In this document: piece by piece, positions 10,323 through 20,527 of the stretch
How positions within the stretch are numbered: the first letter of the stretch is position 1
Layout: each line of letters starts with the position of its first letter
Assembly (NCBI RefSeq): GCF_014076845.1
Contig: NZ_JACGUT010000075.1
Span: 124,001-188,000 of the forward strand
From: Colwellia sp. MB3u-41
Lineage (GTDB): Bacteria > Pseudomonadota > Gammaproteobacteria > Enterobacterales > Alteromonadaceae
Direction of reading: 5' to 3'
Length of the DNA: 64,000 bases
The notes under the pieces: model-generated
Told to the model about the DNA's origin: nothing
The model's input: the letters and a program-made list of their open reading frames with translations, nothing else
The model's database searches: none
Program-made: the position numbers and the translations under genes

Positions 10323-10880
10323 TTATATCTCCATTAACTCTTTTTCTTTGATTGATAAAATATCATCAACTTGTTTGACATAAGTATCAGTCAACTTTTG
10401 AATATCGTCTTCTGATTGATGCATTTCATCATCACTGATTTCTTTTTCTTTATTCAAAGATTTAACATCAGAGTTAGCATCGCGGCGGATATTACGAATA
10501 GCAACCTTGCCATTTTCAGCTTCATTTTTAACCACTTTAACAAGGTCTTTACGACGTTCTTCTGTTAACGGCGGTAATGGAATACGAATAAGCGTACCTT
10601 GAGATGACGGATTTAAGCCTAAATCAGATTTCAAAATTGCTTTTTCAACAGCGCCGATCATACCTTTATCAAAAACGGTAATCGCTAAAGTACGCGCATC
10701 TGGTGTTGCGATATTACCCACTTGGCTCAATGGTGTTTCCATACCGTAATAATCAACAACAATATTATCAAGTAAAGAACGATGTGCACGGCCTGTTCTT
10801 ACTTTATTTAGATTACTTTTTAATGAGTCGATGCTTTTGCTCATACGGTCTTGAGCATCTTGTTTTATTTCATTTATCAC
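10323..10880 (-). CDS. frr: Ribosome recycling factor
   Basis: Frr splits post-termination ribosomes together with EF-G. The 185-residue protein has the expected length and family features: the N-terminus [12 protein letters not shown], then [10 protein letters not shown], and the C-terminal helix with long charged repeats. The start is GTG at 10880, preceded by AAAGGAAATTCAAC, a good ribosome-binding site; MINEIKQDA aligns with MISDIRKDA of E. coli. It lies 25 bases after pyrH, the universal pyrH-frr pairing. Confidence 0.97.
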   Translation of the reverse strand: MINEIKQDAQDRMSKSIDSLKSNLNKVRTGRAHRSLLDNIVVDYYGMETPLSQVGNIATPDARTLAITVFDKGMIGAVEKAILKSDLGLNPSSQGTLIRIPLPPLTEERRKDLVKVVKNEAENGKVAIRNIRRDANSDVKSLNKEKEISDDEMHQSEDDIQKLTDTYVKQVDDILSIKEKELMEI

Positions 10881-10905
10881 GTTGAATTTCCTTTAAATCA
10901 AAAAA

Positions 10906-11646
10906 TTAAACTAAGTTTTCTGTGTGATCGATAGTTGTACCTTCATCGCCACCCATTACCACGTTTTTTAATGCGCCTGGCTTGTTCATGTTAAAAACAC
11001 GAATAGTCATGCTATGATCCCGTGCTAACGTGAATGCAGCTAGATCCATCACTTTAAGTTCTTTCTCTAATACTTCGTTATAGCTTAATTGGCTATATAA
11101 CGTAGCATCTGGATTCTTAACTGGGTCTTCTGAATAGATGCCATCAACTTTAGTGGCTTTTAAAACGACATCAGCCTCTATTTCAATACCGCGTAAACAC
11201 GCTGCAGAATCAGTTGTAAAAAAAGGATTACCTGTGCCGGCACTAAAAATAACAACGCGGCCAGATTTTAATAAGCTGATACCTTCAGCCCAGTTATAAC
11301 GGTCACAAACACCCGCCAAGTCAATTGCAGACATTAATTTAGCATTAACAAAAGCACGATGTAAGGCATCACGCATTGCAAGACCATTCATTACGGTTGC
11401 TAACATACCCATTTGGTCGCCAACAACACGGTTCATTCCGGCTTCGGCCAGACCTGCACCACGAAATAAGTTACCTCCGCCAATAACTAACCCCACTTGA
11501 ATGCCCATTTCAATCAGTTCTTTAATTTCTTGAGCCATACGATCCAAAACTTTAGGGTCGATACCGAAACCCTCTTCACCCATTAGGGCTTCACCACTAA
11601 GTTTTAATAAAATTCGACGATATATTGGTTTTGGACTGATGCTCAT
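10906..11646 (-). CDS. pyrH: Uridylate kinase
   Basis: PyrH phosphorylates UMP to UDP and is allosterically controlled by GTP and UTP. The amino-acid-kinase-fold protein opens with [14 protein letters not shown] and shows [12 protein letters not shown] and the C-terminal [11 protein letters not shown] block. The start is the ATG at 11646 (246 residues), because AGGA lies 9 bases upstream. An ATG at 11655 directly abuts the AGGA and cannot use it. A terminator separates it from tsf. Confidence 0.96.
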   Translation of the reverse strand: MSISPKPIYRRILLKLSGEALMGEEGFGIDPKVLDRMAQEIKELIEMGIQVGLVIGGGNLFRGAGLAEAGMNRVVGDQMGMLATVMNGLAMRDALHRAFVNAKLMSAIDLAGVCDRYNWAEGISLLKSGRVVIFSAGTGNPFFTTDSAACLRGIEIEADVVLKATKVDGIYSEDPVKNPDATLYSQLSYNEVLEKELKVMDLAAFTLARDHSMTIRVFNMNKPGALKNVVMGGDEGTTIDHTENLV

Positions 11647-11681
11647 AAAAAACATTCCTGTATTTTGTCTATAAATAGGCG

Positions 11682-11719
11682 AAAAAAATAGCCGTGATCA
11701 ATTTGACCGCGGCTATTTT
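11682..11719 (-). terminator. Rho-independent terminator after rpsB-tsf
   Basis: A perfect 10-bp stem AAAATAGCCG / CGGCTATTTT (11685-11694 with 11710-11719), with further partial pairing inside the loop. On the minus strand a run of T follows. It marks the end of the rpsB-tsf transcript before pyrH. Confidence 0.8.
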
Positions 11720-11790
11720 AGTACGTTTAGCTAACTATCGAAAGTCTAAACTGAAAAAAGAACTATTTTACTGAATTGAATGCTTAAAAA

Positions 11791-12663
11791 TTAAGCTTTT
11801 GATGCAGCAATTTGTGCTTCTACTTCAGCAGCAAAATCTTCTTCTTTCTTAGCAATGCCTTCACCAACTTCTAAACGAACAAAGTTAGAAACCGTAATGC
11901 CTTTCTCTTTAAGAACAACACCAACAGTTTTCTTAGGTTCCATGATGAACGCTTGACCAGTCAAAGAAATTTCACCCGTAAATTTCTTCATGCGACCGAT
12001 GATAATTTTTTCAAGCAATTCAACAGGTTTTTTCTTTTTATCATCAAGAGCATCGTTTTCAGCTTTTAAGATATCTAGTTGAATACGCTGTTCATTTTCT
12101 ACAACACTCTCAGCAACATCTTCAGGCGTTAAAAATTCAGGCTTACTTGCAGCAACGTGCATAGCAATATGCTTTAATGATTCAGCATCGCCTTCACCAG
12201 CAACGACAACACCAATGCTAGCACCATGGCTATATGAAGCTAATGCAGTACCTTCAACGTATGATACGCGACGGATATTGATGTTTTCACCAATTTTAGT
12301 CACAAGGGTAATACGCTTTTCTTCGAATTGAGCTTGTAGCTCTTCGATTGTCGCTTTTGAAGCTAAAGCTGCTTCTGCAACTTCGTTAGCAAAACCTAAG
12401 AAGTTTGCATCTTTTGCAACAAAATCAGTTTGACAGTTAACTTCAAGAAGTGCAGCAACGCCATCAGCACTTTTAATTAAAATAGCACCTTCAGCAGCGA
12501 TGTTACCAGCTTTTTTAGCTGCTTTTGCTTGACCGTTCTTACGCATATTTTCAATCGCAAGTTCCATGTCGCCTTCAGCTTCTTGTAAAGCTTTTTTACA
12601 ATCCATCATGCCCGCAGCTGTGCGTTCACGAAGTTCTTTTACCATTGCAGCAGTAATTACCAT
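11791..12663 (-). CDS. tsf: Elongation factor Ts
   Basis: EF-Ts is the guanine nucleotide exchange factor of EF-Tu. The 290-residue protein has the N-terminal UBA-like domain ([19 protein letters not shown]) and the core with the conserved [10 protein letters not shown] motif. The start is ATG at 12663, matching the E. coli N-terminus. A TTG at 12678 is in frame but falls inside the AGGA ribosome-binding site. It follows rpsB after 120 bases, the usual cotranscribed pair. Confidence 0.97.
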   Translation of the reverse strand: MVITAAMVKELRERTAAGMMDCKKALQEAEGDMELAIENMRKNGQAKAAKKAGNIAAEGAILIKSADGVAALLEVNCQTDFVAKDANFLGFANEVAEAALASKATIEELQAQFEEKRITLVTKIGENINIRRVSYVEGTALASYSHGASIGVVVAGEGDAESLKHIAMHVAASKPEFLTPEDVAESVVENEQRIQLDILKAENDALDDKKKKPVELLEKIIIGRMKKFTGEISLTGQAFIMEPKKTVGVVLKEKGITVSNFVRLEVGEGIAKKEEDFAAEVEAQIAASKA

Positions 12664-12783
12664 GAGAGAATTCCTCAATTTTTGTTATCCCCTAAACTAT
12701 TTAAAGCCGGGCATAAAAATGAATATGTTGCCACAAGCGTTAACACTTGTGGCAATAGCAAAAAAAATTATGAAAAACTGAAA

Positions 12784-13512
12784 TTATTCAGCTTCTACAA
12801 AACCGTCTTTTTCAGCTTGAACAACAATGTTCTTTTCACGACCAGCTAAAACTGCGTTAGCAGCAGAATCAGTGTATAAAGTCACGGCGCGAATTGCATC
12901 GTCGTTACCCGGGATAATGAAATCAATATTATCTGGGTTTGAGTTTGTATCAACTACAGATATTACTGGAATACCTAAGTTTTTAGCTTCTTTGATAGAA
13001 ATGTGTTCGTGATCAGCATCAATGATGAATAAAACGTCAGGTAAACCACCCATGTTTTTGATTCCACCAAGACTTTTGTCAAGTTTTTCCATTTCGCGTG
13101 TACGCATCAAAGCTTCTTTTTTAGTAAGCGCTTCAAAAGTACCGTCAGAGCTTTGTGCTTCAAGATCTTTTAAACGTTTAATTGATTGACGAACTGTTTT
13201 CCAGTTAGTCAACATACCACCTAACCAACGGTGATTAACGTAGAATTGATCACATTTGATAGCAGCATCTTTAATTGCATCGCTTGCAGCGCGCTTAGTA
13301 CCAACAAATAAAACTTTACCTTTTTTCGCAGAAACACCTGATAAGAAAGCAAGGGCTTCATTGAACATAGGAACAGTTTGTTCAAGGTTGATGATATGAA
13401 CTTTATCGCGTGAACCAAAAATGTAAGTTTTCATTTTTGGGTTCCAGTAACGGGTTTTGTGACCGAAATGAACACCTGCTTTAAGCATATCGCGCATAGA
13501 AACGTTTGGCAT
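12784..13512 (-). CDS. rpsB: 30S ribosomal protein S2
   Basis: S2 is a late-assembling 30S subunit protein. The 242-residue protein opens [18 protein letters not shown] with the family motif RYWNPKM, and has [13 protein letters not shown] and the C-terminal [14 protein letters not shown] block. AAAGGA lies 7 bases before the ATG. It is the first gene of the 13-kb minus-strand cluster. In enterobacteria S2 represses its own operon through the mRNA leader; a leader of suitable length (about 110 bases) exists here. Confidence 0.98.
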   Translation of the reverse strand: MPNVSMRDMLKAGVHFGHKTRYWNPKMKTYIFGSRDKVHIINLEQTVPMFNEALAFLSGVSAKKGKVLFVGTKRAASDAIKDAAIKCDQFYVNHRWLGGMLTNWKTVRQSIKRLKDLEAQSSDGTFEALTKKEALMRTREMEKLDKSLGGIKNMGGLPDVLFIIDADHEHISIKEAKNLGIPVISVVDTNSNPDNIDFIIPGNDDAIRAVTLYTDSAANAVLAGREKNIVVQAEKDGFVEAE

Positions 13513-13974
13513 GATTTTTCCTTTATTTGGTTTAGGGGGTTAAGCGTTCATACATTCAAATATACCTAACTCTTTTATTGTTTGATGCTTTGCTTAAATA
13601 AGACAAAGTCAAACTGAGCACCCCAGTATATTCTTAATAAATGTATGTGAATTTATAATAAGTACAACTATTTTTAGCAGTACAAGTTTTTAAAGTTAAA
13701 CATTATCAATAACAGCAATTTAGCCACTGGCTTACCCAATAAACATAATAACGCTAAGATAAAATCTCGGCGACTATACTATTTAATTGATAAATTTAAC
13801 GGCGCACTTTATAACATATTAGTTTACTAAAAGCGAGAAAATAACGATTAAAGATCAATGCTTTTTAATTAATATAGTCATTATTTTACTGGGATAATTT
13901 TCCTGTACGCGCTAAAATTAGCGTCATTATATTTTGATTCAATTTTTGACTTAACACTAGGGCGATATATTACT
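13513..13974. promoter_or_regulatory. Divergent intergenic region with rpsB promoter and leader
   Basis: These 462 bases separate divergent rpsB (minus) and the DsbA-like gene (plus). On the minus strand a -10 element TATACT (13630-13625) is followed directly by GGGGTGCTC, giving a probable rpsB start site and a leader of about 105 bases that could carry S2 autoregulation; no good -35 is seen. On the plus side an inverted repeat CGCTAA-AA-TTAGCG lies at 13910-13923, about 50 bases before the ATG at 13975, a possible operator. No gene was found. Confidence 0.45.
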
Positions 13975-14583
13975 ATGTCTACAGAACTCTTTTTTATTTA
14001 TGATACACACTGCCCTTGGAGCTTTGTAACAACTTCTTTAGTTAAAGAAATTGCTAATGCTTATCCAAATATCACTTTAAATTTATGGCATTGTGCACAT
14101 TACGAAGGGGATGAAAAAGTCAGTAAAAAAACGATTGATGATATTGAAGACCACGTTGGCATTGAGTTTAGTCATGAGTATGTAAAAACACTCAACATTG
14201 AAAAGGATTCGACACTAAGCGCCAACTTAATTGGATGGGTTGGTCAGAAAGTACCACACTTGACCTTCGAACTAATAGAAGCGATTCAAAAGCAACACTT
14301 TCAACAAGGTACTCCTTTTACCCATGAAAGTGATTTTAATCAGATAGTAGAAGAACTTAAACTTTCCCCGCCCGCAAAAGTATTTAAAGAAGGTAAAATA
14401 GCCAAAGAGGCTGAGTTTACGCTACAAGAAATTTATGACTTTCAAGAAATCATTGGCACAAAAGCCCTTCCGGCTTTATTAATCGCTCACAATGAGAACT
14501 TAACATTACTCAACCATAACTTATATTTACAAAGCCCTAGCGCGATAATAGAAGCGGTTGAACTTGAAATAGCTAAAGATTAG
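13975..14583 (+). CDS. DsbA-family thioredoxin-fold protein, single-cysteine active site
   Basis: This 202-residue cytosolic-looking protein (no signal peptide) starts like the DsbA/FrnE-type family: a beta strand, then the active-site position at residues 13-16, which reads CPWS. Relatives commonly have CPWC, so the second cysteine is replaced by serine and the protein should not act as an ordinary dithiol oxidoreductase. It has a cis-Pro-like segment near the C-terminus (GTKALPALLI), where the thioredoxin fold expects it. It stands alone upstream of map. The substrate is unknown; a glutathione-dependent or isomerase role is possible but not shown. Confidence 0.75.
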   Translation: MSTELFFIYDTHCPWSFVTTSLVKEIANAYPNITLNLWHCAHYEGDEKVSKKTIDDIEDHVGIEFSHEYVKTLNIEKDSTLSANLIGWVGQKVPHLTFELIEAIQKQHFQQGTPFTHESDFNQIVEELKLSPPAKVFKEGKIAKEAEFTLQEIYDFQEIIGTKALPALLIAHNENLTLLNHNLYLQSPSAIIEAVELEIAKD

Positions 14584-14659
14584 ACCAATAGACAATAACA
14601 TTATTTTTAGGCAAAATAGCTACTGTAGCATTCACACTAAAAAGACAATTGAGGAATAA

Positions 14660-15448
14660 ATGGGTATTACAATCAAAACTCAGCAAGAAATAGAAAAAAT
14701 GCGGATTGCAGGAAAACTTGCGGCAGACGTATTAGAGATGATCACCCCTTATGTTAAGGCCGGTGTGACGACCAATGAGTTGAATACCCTGTGCGCGGAA
14801 TATACCGATAAAGTGCAAAGTGCGATTTCAGCGCCGCTAAATTATCACGGTTTTCCCAAATCAATTTGTACATCAGTTAATCATGTCGTTTGTCATGGTA
14901 TTCCTGATGATGTTCTTTTAAAAGATGGCGATATTGTTAATCTAGACATTACCGTGATTAAAGATGGCTACCACGGCGATACCAGTAAAATGTTTCTTAT
15001 TGGCGACGTAAGCCTAGAAGACAATCGTTTATGCCGTATTACTAGAGAAGCTTTGTATGTTGGCTTAAAGAAAGTAAAACCTGGCAATACTTTTGGTGAA
15101 ATTGGCACAGCTATTCAAAAGTTTCTTAAAAAATCAGGCCGCTACTCTATTGTTAAAGAATATTGTGGTCATGGTATTGGCAACGTATTTCACGAAGAAC
15201 CACAAATTGTTCACTACAAAAATAACGATAAAGAAAAAATGGTTGAAGGTATGTGCTTTACCATTGAGCCTATGGTTAATTTAGGTCGCGCTAATACGCT
15301 TTTAGATAAAGAAGATAATTGGACCGTTTACACCTTAGATGGCAAAAAATCAGCACAATGGGAACATACCATTGTGGTTACTCGAACAGGCTGTGAGATA
15401 TTAACACTTCATAGCGATGATACTCTTTCGAGACACTTACAAAACTAA
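14660..15448 (+). CDS. map: Methionine aminopeptidase, type I
   Basis: Map removes the initiator methionine from new proteins. The 262-residue enzyme has the complete pita-bread metal site: the aspartates in NLDITVIKDGYHGDTSKMF, the histidine in GHGIGNVFHEEP, and the glutamates in FTIEPMVN and WEHTIVVT. GAGGAATAA precedes the ATG. It is divergent from the rpsB cluster, as is usual in gammaproteobacteria (rpsB and map back to back, glnD after map), with the DsbA-like gene inserted between. Confidence 0.97.
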   Translation: MGITIKTQQEIEKMRIAGKLAADVLEMITPYVKAGVTTNELNTLCAEYTDKVQSAISAPLNYHGFPKSICTSVNHVVCHGIPDDVLLKDGDIVNLDITVIKDGYHGDTSKMFLIGDVSLEDNRLCRITREALYVGLKKVKPGNTFGEIGTAIQKFLKKSGRYSIVKEYCGHGIGNVFHEEPQIVHYKNNDKEKMVEGMCFTIEPMVNLGRANTLLDKEDNWTVYTLDGKKSAQWEHTIVVTRTGCEILTLHSDDTLSRHLQN

Positions 15449-15562
15449 TTTTCTCTTGTTATTATAATAAAGTCTACGTTAGCGATAGTCGTTATTTGCT
15501 TTTACATCGATAAATAAAGCATGATGTCTATCGCCTTAACCTACTAAGTAAAATAATCAGCT

Positions 15563-18166
15563 ATGCAAACTCTTCTACCTATAGAATATAGCAAATCCTT
15601 AGCCGTTAGCTCTCCTTATATTTCTACTCAAGACATCTGTCAACTCAGTCGTGACTTCCAGCAATGGCAAAAAGACACATTTCCTTATGTAGAAGTATCT
15701 GTTTTAGTTTCAACACGCTCACAATTTGTTGACAATGTGTTATCTAAACTTTGGTGTCAACATAACTTAGATGAACATCAAATTAGTTTACTTGCTGTAG
15801 GAGGTTATGGACGAGGTGAATTACACCCTTATTCTGACGTCGATATATTATTATTAACTCAAGAAAAAATCAGTGATGAATTATCAGAAAAAATATCAAC
15901 ATTTATCACCCAACTATGGGATGTAAAGCTCGACATTGGCCATAGTGTTAGAAGTGTTAAAGAGTGTATAAAGCAAGCAAAAAATGACGTCACTATTGCC
16001 ACAAATCTGTTAGAGATTCGTCAAATTTGTGGAAATGAAGCATTAACTCAAAATTTATATCCATTATTAGCTAAAGATGTTTTTTGGACGTCTAAGAAAT
16101 TTTTCTTGGCCAAACGTGAGGAACAGTTTGAGCGTCATCAACAATACCATGGTGCATCTTACACATTAGAGCCAAATTTAAAAGCAAACCCCGGTGGCCT
16201 GAGAGACATACAAACCATTGCTTGGGTGGCAAAGCGCCACTTTGTTGCAGACTCTCTTGAAGAACTTGTTGCACATCATTATTTAACACAAAATGAGTTT
16301 TTTGAGTTGTTAGAATGTCAAGACTATTTATGGCGTATGCGTGCTGCTTTACACATTATTGCTGGTCGTAATGAAAACCGTTTACTCTTTGACTATCAAG
16401 GTGAAGTTGCCAGCTTAATGGGCTTTGGTGATGAAGGTAAACGTGCCATTGAACGTATGATGAAACGATTTTTCCGTATCATAGGTCGTGTTGCTGAACT
16501 GAATAAAATGCTACTACAGCATTTTGACTACGCTATTATCAAAAAAGATCACCCTGTCGTGCCACTCAATAAAGATTTTACTATCATCGATGGGCAGATA
16601 AATGCGGTTAACGACAGAGTATTCATGAGCTCTGTAAAAATTATGGAAATGTTTTTACTGGTCGCTAAAAACGAAAATATTACCGATTTACATCCACATA
16701 CGCTGCGGTTATTGAGAAATGCCCGCAGACGGTTAATTTCTGGTTTAATGGATTATGCCGAATGTCGAAGAATTTTCATTGAAATAATGAGGCATCCTAA
16801 TGGCTTAGGGCTAACTTTTAGCTTAATGCACCGCCATTCAATTATCGCCGCTTATTTACCACAATGGCGTAATATCGTAGGGCAAATGCAATTTGATTTA
16901 TTTCATGCTTACTCTGTAGACGAACATAGTTATCGATTAATTAAAAATATTTATCGTTTTAGCCAGCCAGAATACAACAACGACTACCCACTTTGTAGCA
17001 AGATAATGCAGCGCATTCGCAAACCAGAGGTATTGTATATAGCCGGAATTTTTCATGACATTGCCAAAGGTCGTGGTGGCGATCATGCTAAGTTAGGCGC
17101 GGTTGATGCATTAGAATTCAGCAAAGTGCATCCTATAAACGATCACGACGGCCGTATGATTGCTTGGTTAGTCAAAAATCACCTAGTAATGTCTGTAACC
17201 GCACAACGCCGTGATATATCAGATGAAGAAGTGATCAGAGCATTTGCTGGTATTGTTAGAGATGAAGCGCATCTAGATTACCTTTATTGCTTAACCGTTG
17301 CTGATATGCGTGCGACCAATGAAAGTTTATGGAATAGCTGGAAAGCAAATTTACTTGAAGAGCTTTATTTTAATACTAAAAGAGCTTTTCGACGAGGACT
17401 TGAAAAGCAAGTTGATTTACGTGCAAAAACACGCGAAAACCAACAAGCAGCGCTTGAGTTACTTAAAGAATATGCGTGCGATGTAACTCACATTAAAACT
17501 TTTTGGAACAAACTTAAAGCGGATTACTTTTTACGTTACTCACCCGTGCAAATTGCTTGGCATAGCAGACATATCATTAAACACAGTATTGTTAAACCTT
17601 TGGTATTGATCAGCCCAAAACCTCATCGAGGTGGTACTGAGATATTTATTTATACCAAAGCCTCTATTAATATTTTTGCTAAAATGGTGACATTGCTCGA
17701 CGCACAACGTTTGTCTATTCATGACGCTAAAATTATTAGCAGTAAAAAAGGTTATACATTAAATACTTTTGTTGTATTGGACCAAAAAAACAAAGCGATT
17801 ACTGACAGTAACCGTGCGTTAGATATAGCGAAAAAACTGACTAAGTCGTTAATGAAGGCTTCACCCAAAATAAAAACCAAACCTGCTCCAACGTATATTG
17901 ATAATTTTAAAATTCCCACTAAAGTGAGTTTTATTGAAACAGCTACAGAGAAAACCACTTTATTAGAAATAATCGCGCTAGACCGCCCTGGCCTATTAGC
18001 CAAGTTTGCTCGAATATTTCAACAAAACAAATTACACATTCATTCTGCAAAAATCACCACTTTTGGTGAAAAAGTCGATGATGTTTTTACTGTTTCAAAT
18101 GCTGATAATGTGGCTTTAACACAAGAGCAGCAACAACAACTCTCCGCGATGTTATGCGAAAAATAA
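15563..18166 (+). CDS. glnD: Bifunctional uridylyltransferase/uridylyl-removing enzyme (PII sensor)
   Basis: GlnD adds UMP to PII proteins when glutamine is low and removes it when glutamine is high, feeding the NtrBC nitrogen cascade. The 867-residue protein shows the nucleotidyltransferase motif [19 protein letters not shown] (about 81-99), the HD-domain motif for UMP removal ([12 protein letters not shown], about residue 500) and two C-terminal ACT domains (from about 690 and 800) that bind glutamine. Length and order match the family. The map-glnD-dapD order is conserved in related bacteria. Confidence 0.97.
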   Translation: MQTLLPIEYSKSLAVSSPYISTQDICQLSRDFQQWQKDTFPYVEVSVLVSTRSQFVDNVLSKLWCQHNLDEHQISLLAVGGYGRGELHPYSDVDILLLTQEKISDELSEKISTFITQLWDVKLDIGHSVRSVKECIKQAKNDVTIATNLLEIRQICGNEALTQNLYPLLAKDVFWTSKKFFLAKREEQFERHQQYHGASYTLEPNLKANPGGLRDIQTIAWVAKRHFVADSLEELVAHHYLTQNEFFELLECQDYLWRMRAALHIIAGRNENRLLFDYQGEVASLMGFGDEGKRAIERMMKRFFRIIGRVAELNKMLLQHFDYAIIKKDHPVVPLNKDFTIIDGQINAVNDRVFMSSVKIMEMFLLVAKNENITDLHPHTLRLLRNARRRLISGLMDYAECRRIFIEIMRHPNGLGLTFSLMHRHSIIAAYLPQWRNIVGQMQFDLFHAYSVDEHSYRLIKNIYRFSQPEYNNDYPLCSKIMQRIRKPEVLYIAGIFHDIAKGRGGDHAKLGAVDALEFSKVHPINDHDGRMIAWLVKNHLVMSVTAQRRDISDEEVIRAFAGIVRDEAHLDYLYCLTVADMRATNESLWNSWKANLLEELYFNTKRAFRRGLEKQVDLRAKTRENQQAALELLKEYACDVTHIKTFWNKLKADYFLRYSPVQIAWHSRHIIKHSIVKPLVLISPKPHRGGTEIFIYTKASINIFAKMVTLLDAQRLSIHDAKIISSKKGYTLNTFVVLDQKNKAITDSNRALDIAKKLTKSLMKASPKIKTKPAPTYIDNFKIPTKVSFIETATEKTTLLEIIALDRPGLLAKFARIFQQNKLHIHSAKITTFGEKVDDVFTVSNADNVALTQEQQQQLSAMLCEK

Positions 18167-18216
18167 CTGAACAGATTAAACTTTAGAAATTAAATTTAAA
18201 AAGAATAGGAATTAGC

Positions 18217-19047
18217 ATGTCAAACTTACAGAGTACAATAGAACAAGCTTTCGAAGATAGAATGAATATTACCCCAAAAACAGTATCGAGTGATGTTAAA
18301 CAAGCTGTTTTAGATGCTTTAGCCGCACTTAACAATGGGTCAGCTCGTGTTGCAGAAAAAGTAGCGGGTGAATGGGTTGTTCATCAATGGCTTAAAAAAG
18401 CCGTTTTACTTTCTTTTAGAATTTGGGACAACAGCGTTATTGACGGCGCTGAAAGTACTTTTTTCGATAAAGTTCCAATGAAATACACTGGCTACACACA
18501 AGCGGATTTTGAAGCTGATGGCGTACGTGTTGTACCCGGCGCTTCCGTGCGTACAGGTAGCTTTATTGGTAAGAACGTTGTAGTGATGCCAAGTTTTGTT
18601 AATATCGGCGCGTTTGTTGATGAAGGCTGTATGGTTGATGCATGGGCAACTGTAGGCTCGTGTGCTCAAATTGGTAAGAATGTACATTTATCAGGTGGCG
18701 TTGGCATTGGCGGTGTTTTAGAGCCTTTACAGGCGGGACCAACAATTATTGAAGATGACTGTTTTATAGGCGCTCGCTCTGAAATTGTTGAAGGTGTTGT
18801 TGTTGAAGCAGGGGCTGTAATTTCCATGGGCGTTTATATTGGTCAAAGTACACGAATTTTTGATCGTGAAACAGGTGAAATACATTACGGTCGTGTCCCA
18901 GCAGGTTCGGTTGTTGTGCCGGGTAACTTACCTTCTGAATGTGGTACTTATAGTTTATACGCGGCAATCATCGTTAAGAAAGTAGATGCTAAAACACGTG
19001 CAAAAGTAGGCATTAATGCTTTACTTCGTTCGGTATCAGAAGAATAA
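18217..19047 (+). CDS. dapD: Tetrahydrodipicolinate N-succinyltransferase
   Basis: DapD succinylates tetrahydrodipicolinate in the lysine and diaminopimelate pathway. The 276-residue protein has the helical N-terminal domain and a left-handed beta helix with hexapeptide repeats ([42 protein letters not shown]). AGGA lies 9 bases before the ATG. It follows glnD after 50 bases and ends at a strong terminator, so map-glnD-dapD may share some transcripts. Confidence 0.97.
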   Translation: MSNLQSTIEQAFEDRMNITPKTVSSDVKQAVLDALAALNNGSARVAEKVAGEWVVHQWLKKAVLLSFRIWDNSVIDGAESTFFDKVPMKYTGYTQADFEADGVRVVPGASVRTGSFIGKNVVVMPSFVNIGAFVDEGCMVDAWATVGSCAQIGKNVHLSGGVGIGGVLEPLQAGPTIIEDDCFIGARSEIVEGVVVEAGAVISMGVYIGQSTRIFDRETGEIHYGRVPAGSVVVPGNLPSECGTYSLYAAIIVKKVDAKTRAKVGINALLRSVSEE

Positions 19048-19068
19048 AAATTTAAATTTTTTCTATGT

Positions 19069-19099
19069 ATAGCGGTGATTTTATCACCGCTATTTTTTT
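19069..19099 (+). terminator. Rho-independent terminator after dapD
   Basis: A perfect 10-bp stem ATAGCGGTGA / TCACCGCTAT (19069-19078 with 19084-19093), a 5-base loop and seven T residues on the plus strand, 22 bases after the dapD stop. Confidence 0.88.
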
Positions 19100-19263
19100 G
19101 ACACTTAATTAAGGAAAAAAAATAACTTTACAATAAAACGTAGCAAACGTTACAAAAAACCTTCATCTCAATAAATAAAACACATCAAATTTTCATATAA
19201 ATAACAGTTATATAATTAACTTTTTATTATATAAGCCAGCCAATCTAACCTTTAATAAAACAC

Positions 19264-19280
19264 TTGGCATAGCATTTGCC
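19264..19280 (+). promoter_or_regulatory. Sigma-54 (RpoN) -24/-12 promoter
   Basis: TTGGCATAGCATTTGCC matches the sigma-54 consensus: GG at 19266-19267 (-24) and GC at 19278-19279 (-12), with the required spacing of 12 between the second G and the C, and TTGC at the -12 box. Transcription would start near 19291, about 26 bases before the lipoprotein ATG at 19317. An AGTTA-N6-TAACT inverted repeat near 19207-19222 could be an activator site. Confidence 0.65.
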
Positions 19281-19316
19281 ATCTAGAGGTATCGTTTGCT
19301 TTATTATTGACTGAAC

Positions 19317-19646
19317 ATGAAAAATCTTTTGACTTCACTTACTGTGCTATTCGCTTTTTTACTTACTGCTTGTAGTTCAATACCACAAGATAAAATAGTA
19401 AAAAAACCTTTGATTTCTGATCATCATCTCATGATGTCATTACTTCATCGCCCGGTTACGGAAGATCAAAAAATGATGCTAGCATTCGCCGAACAACGCG
19501 AACGTTACAGTAACGATATTTTTATTAATACCGTTAGTATAAAAGGCCCAAAAACTGACGAGGATAATACTCAAAGAACACAACATGTTTATGCCGCATT
19601 AATTGAAAGAGACGTGAATTCAATCAGAATTATGGCAGCAGAATAA
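19317..19646 (+). CDS. Small predicted lipoprotein of unknown function
   Basis: The 109-residue protein has a lipoprotein signal peptide with the lipobox LLTAC (lipid-modified cysteine at 19), so the mature part is about 90 residues and faces the periplasm. No family was recognised. The mature part is polar, with two methionine-rich stretches (HHLMMSLL and DQKMMLAF) and a helical look. It stands alone between the dapD terminator and convergent truC. Its promoter region carries a strong sigma-54 element, so expression probably depends on an enhancer-binding protein. Confidence 0.75.
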   Translation: MKNLLTSLTVLFAFLLTACSSIPQDKIVKKPLISDHHLMMSLLHRPVTEDQKMMLAFAEQRERYSNDIFINTVSIKGPKTDEDNTQRTQHVYAALIERDVNSIRIMAAE

Positions 19647-19655
19647 ATTGATTAT

Positions 19656-20417
19656 TTAAGAAGTTAAGCTATTTATTGTCTTTGGATCCCAAGCGAGTTC
19701 ATCAAAAACCTGTAACCACTGTTGGTCAAAACTAGCCTCGATGATCACCTGACACTTTGTTATAGGATGAATAAACTCTACTTTTTTTGCTATGAGCATT
19801 AAGCGTTTAAAACCAAAATTTTTGATGAAAAATGGATTTTGTTTATTATCACCATAATTAATATCGCCAATAATCGGATGTCGTAAATGCGCTAGGTGTC
19901 GACGAATTTGATGCCTTCTTCCCGTAACGGGTCGTAATTTTATTAAAGAGTATCGGACACTATCAAACTTACCCACTTGTATCGGTAAGCTTGCCGTTAG
20001 TAAAGATTCAAAGTGAGTAACAGCCTCTTGTGGCGCTTTATCTGGACTGACATTTTTATCACCTAATTTATCTAATTTTTCTTTTAACGGATGATCTATC
20101 TCTCCTTCGCCAAGCAAATGTCCACGTGATAAAGCGATATATGTTTTTTGAATTTTTTTATCGATAAATACTTGCCCCATCAAACGCGCAACCTCTTCAT
20201 TTAAACCAAATAATAAAACCCCTGATGTTGGTCTGTCTAATCGGTGAAGGGGATAAACATATTTTCCCACTTGGTCGCGAACTAACTGCAAAGCAAAGTA
20301 TATTTCATCTTTGTCCATATAACTTCTATGGACAAATAAGCCCGCTGGTTTATCAACCGCGACGATATATTCATCTTGATATAATATCGTTAATATGGGT
20401 TTTTCATCAAAAGGCAT
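19656..20417 (-). CDS. truC: tRNA pseudouridine(65) synthase
   Basis: TruC makes pseudouridine 65 in certain tRNAs. The 253-residue RluA-family enzyme has the catalytic motif HRLDRPTSGVLLFG (aspartate inside), the N-terminal DEYIVAVDKPAGLFVHRS and the C-terminal RRHLAHLRHPIIGD typical of TruC rather than RluC or RluD. It is divergent from the DUF3549 gene by 110 bases, a neighbourhood known from Shewanella and Vibrio relatives. Confidence 0.92.
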   Translation of the reverse strand: MPFDEKPILTILYQDEYIVAVDKPAGLFVHRSYMDKDEIYFALQLVRDQVGKYVYPLHRLDRPTSGVLLFGLNEEVARLMGQVFIDKKIQKTYIALSRGHLLGEGEIDHPLKEKLDKLGDKNVSPDKAPQEAVTHFESLLTASLPIQVGKFDSVRYSLIKLRPVTGRRHQIRRHLAHLRHPIIGDINYGDNKQNPFFIKNFGFKRLMLIAKKVEFIHPITKCQVIIEASFDQQWLQVFDELAWDPKTINSLTS

Positions 20418-20527
20418 GATTATCTCAGGGTTTATTATCTATGATGCAAAAAGCAAATAGTATTGATCTATTATTATCTCTATAATGCCAACATTATTCG
20501 ATTATTATTTTATTTATTATTTTATCT

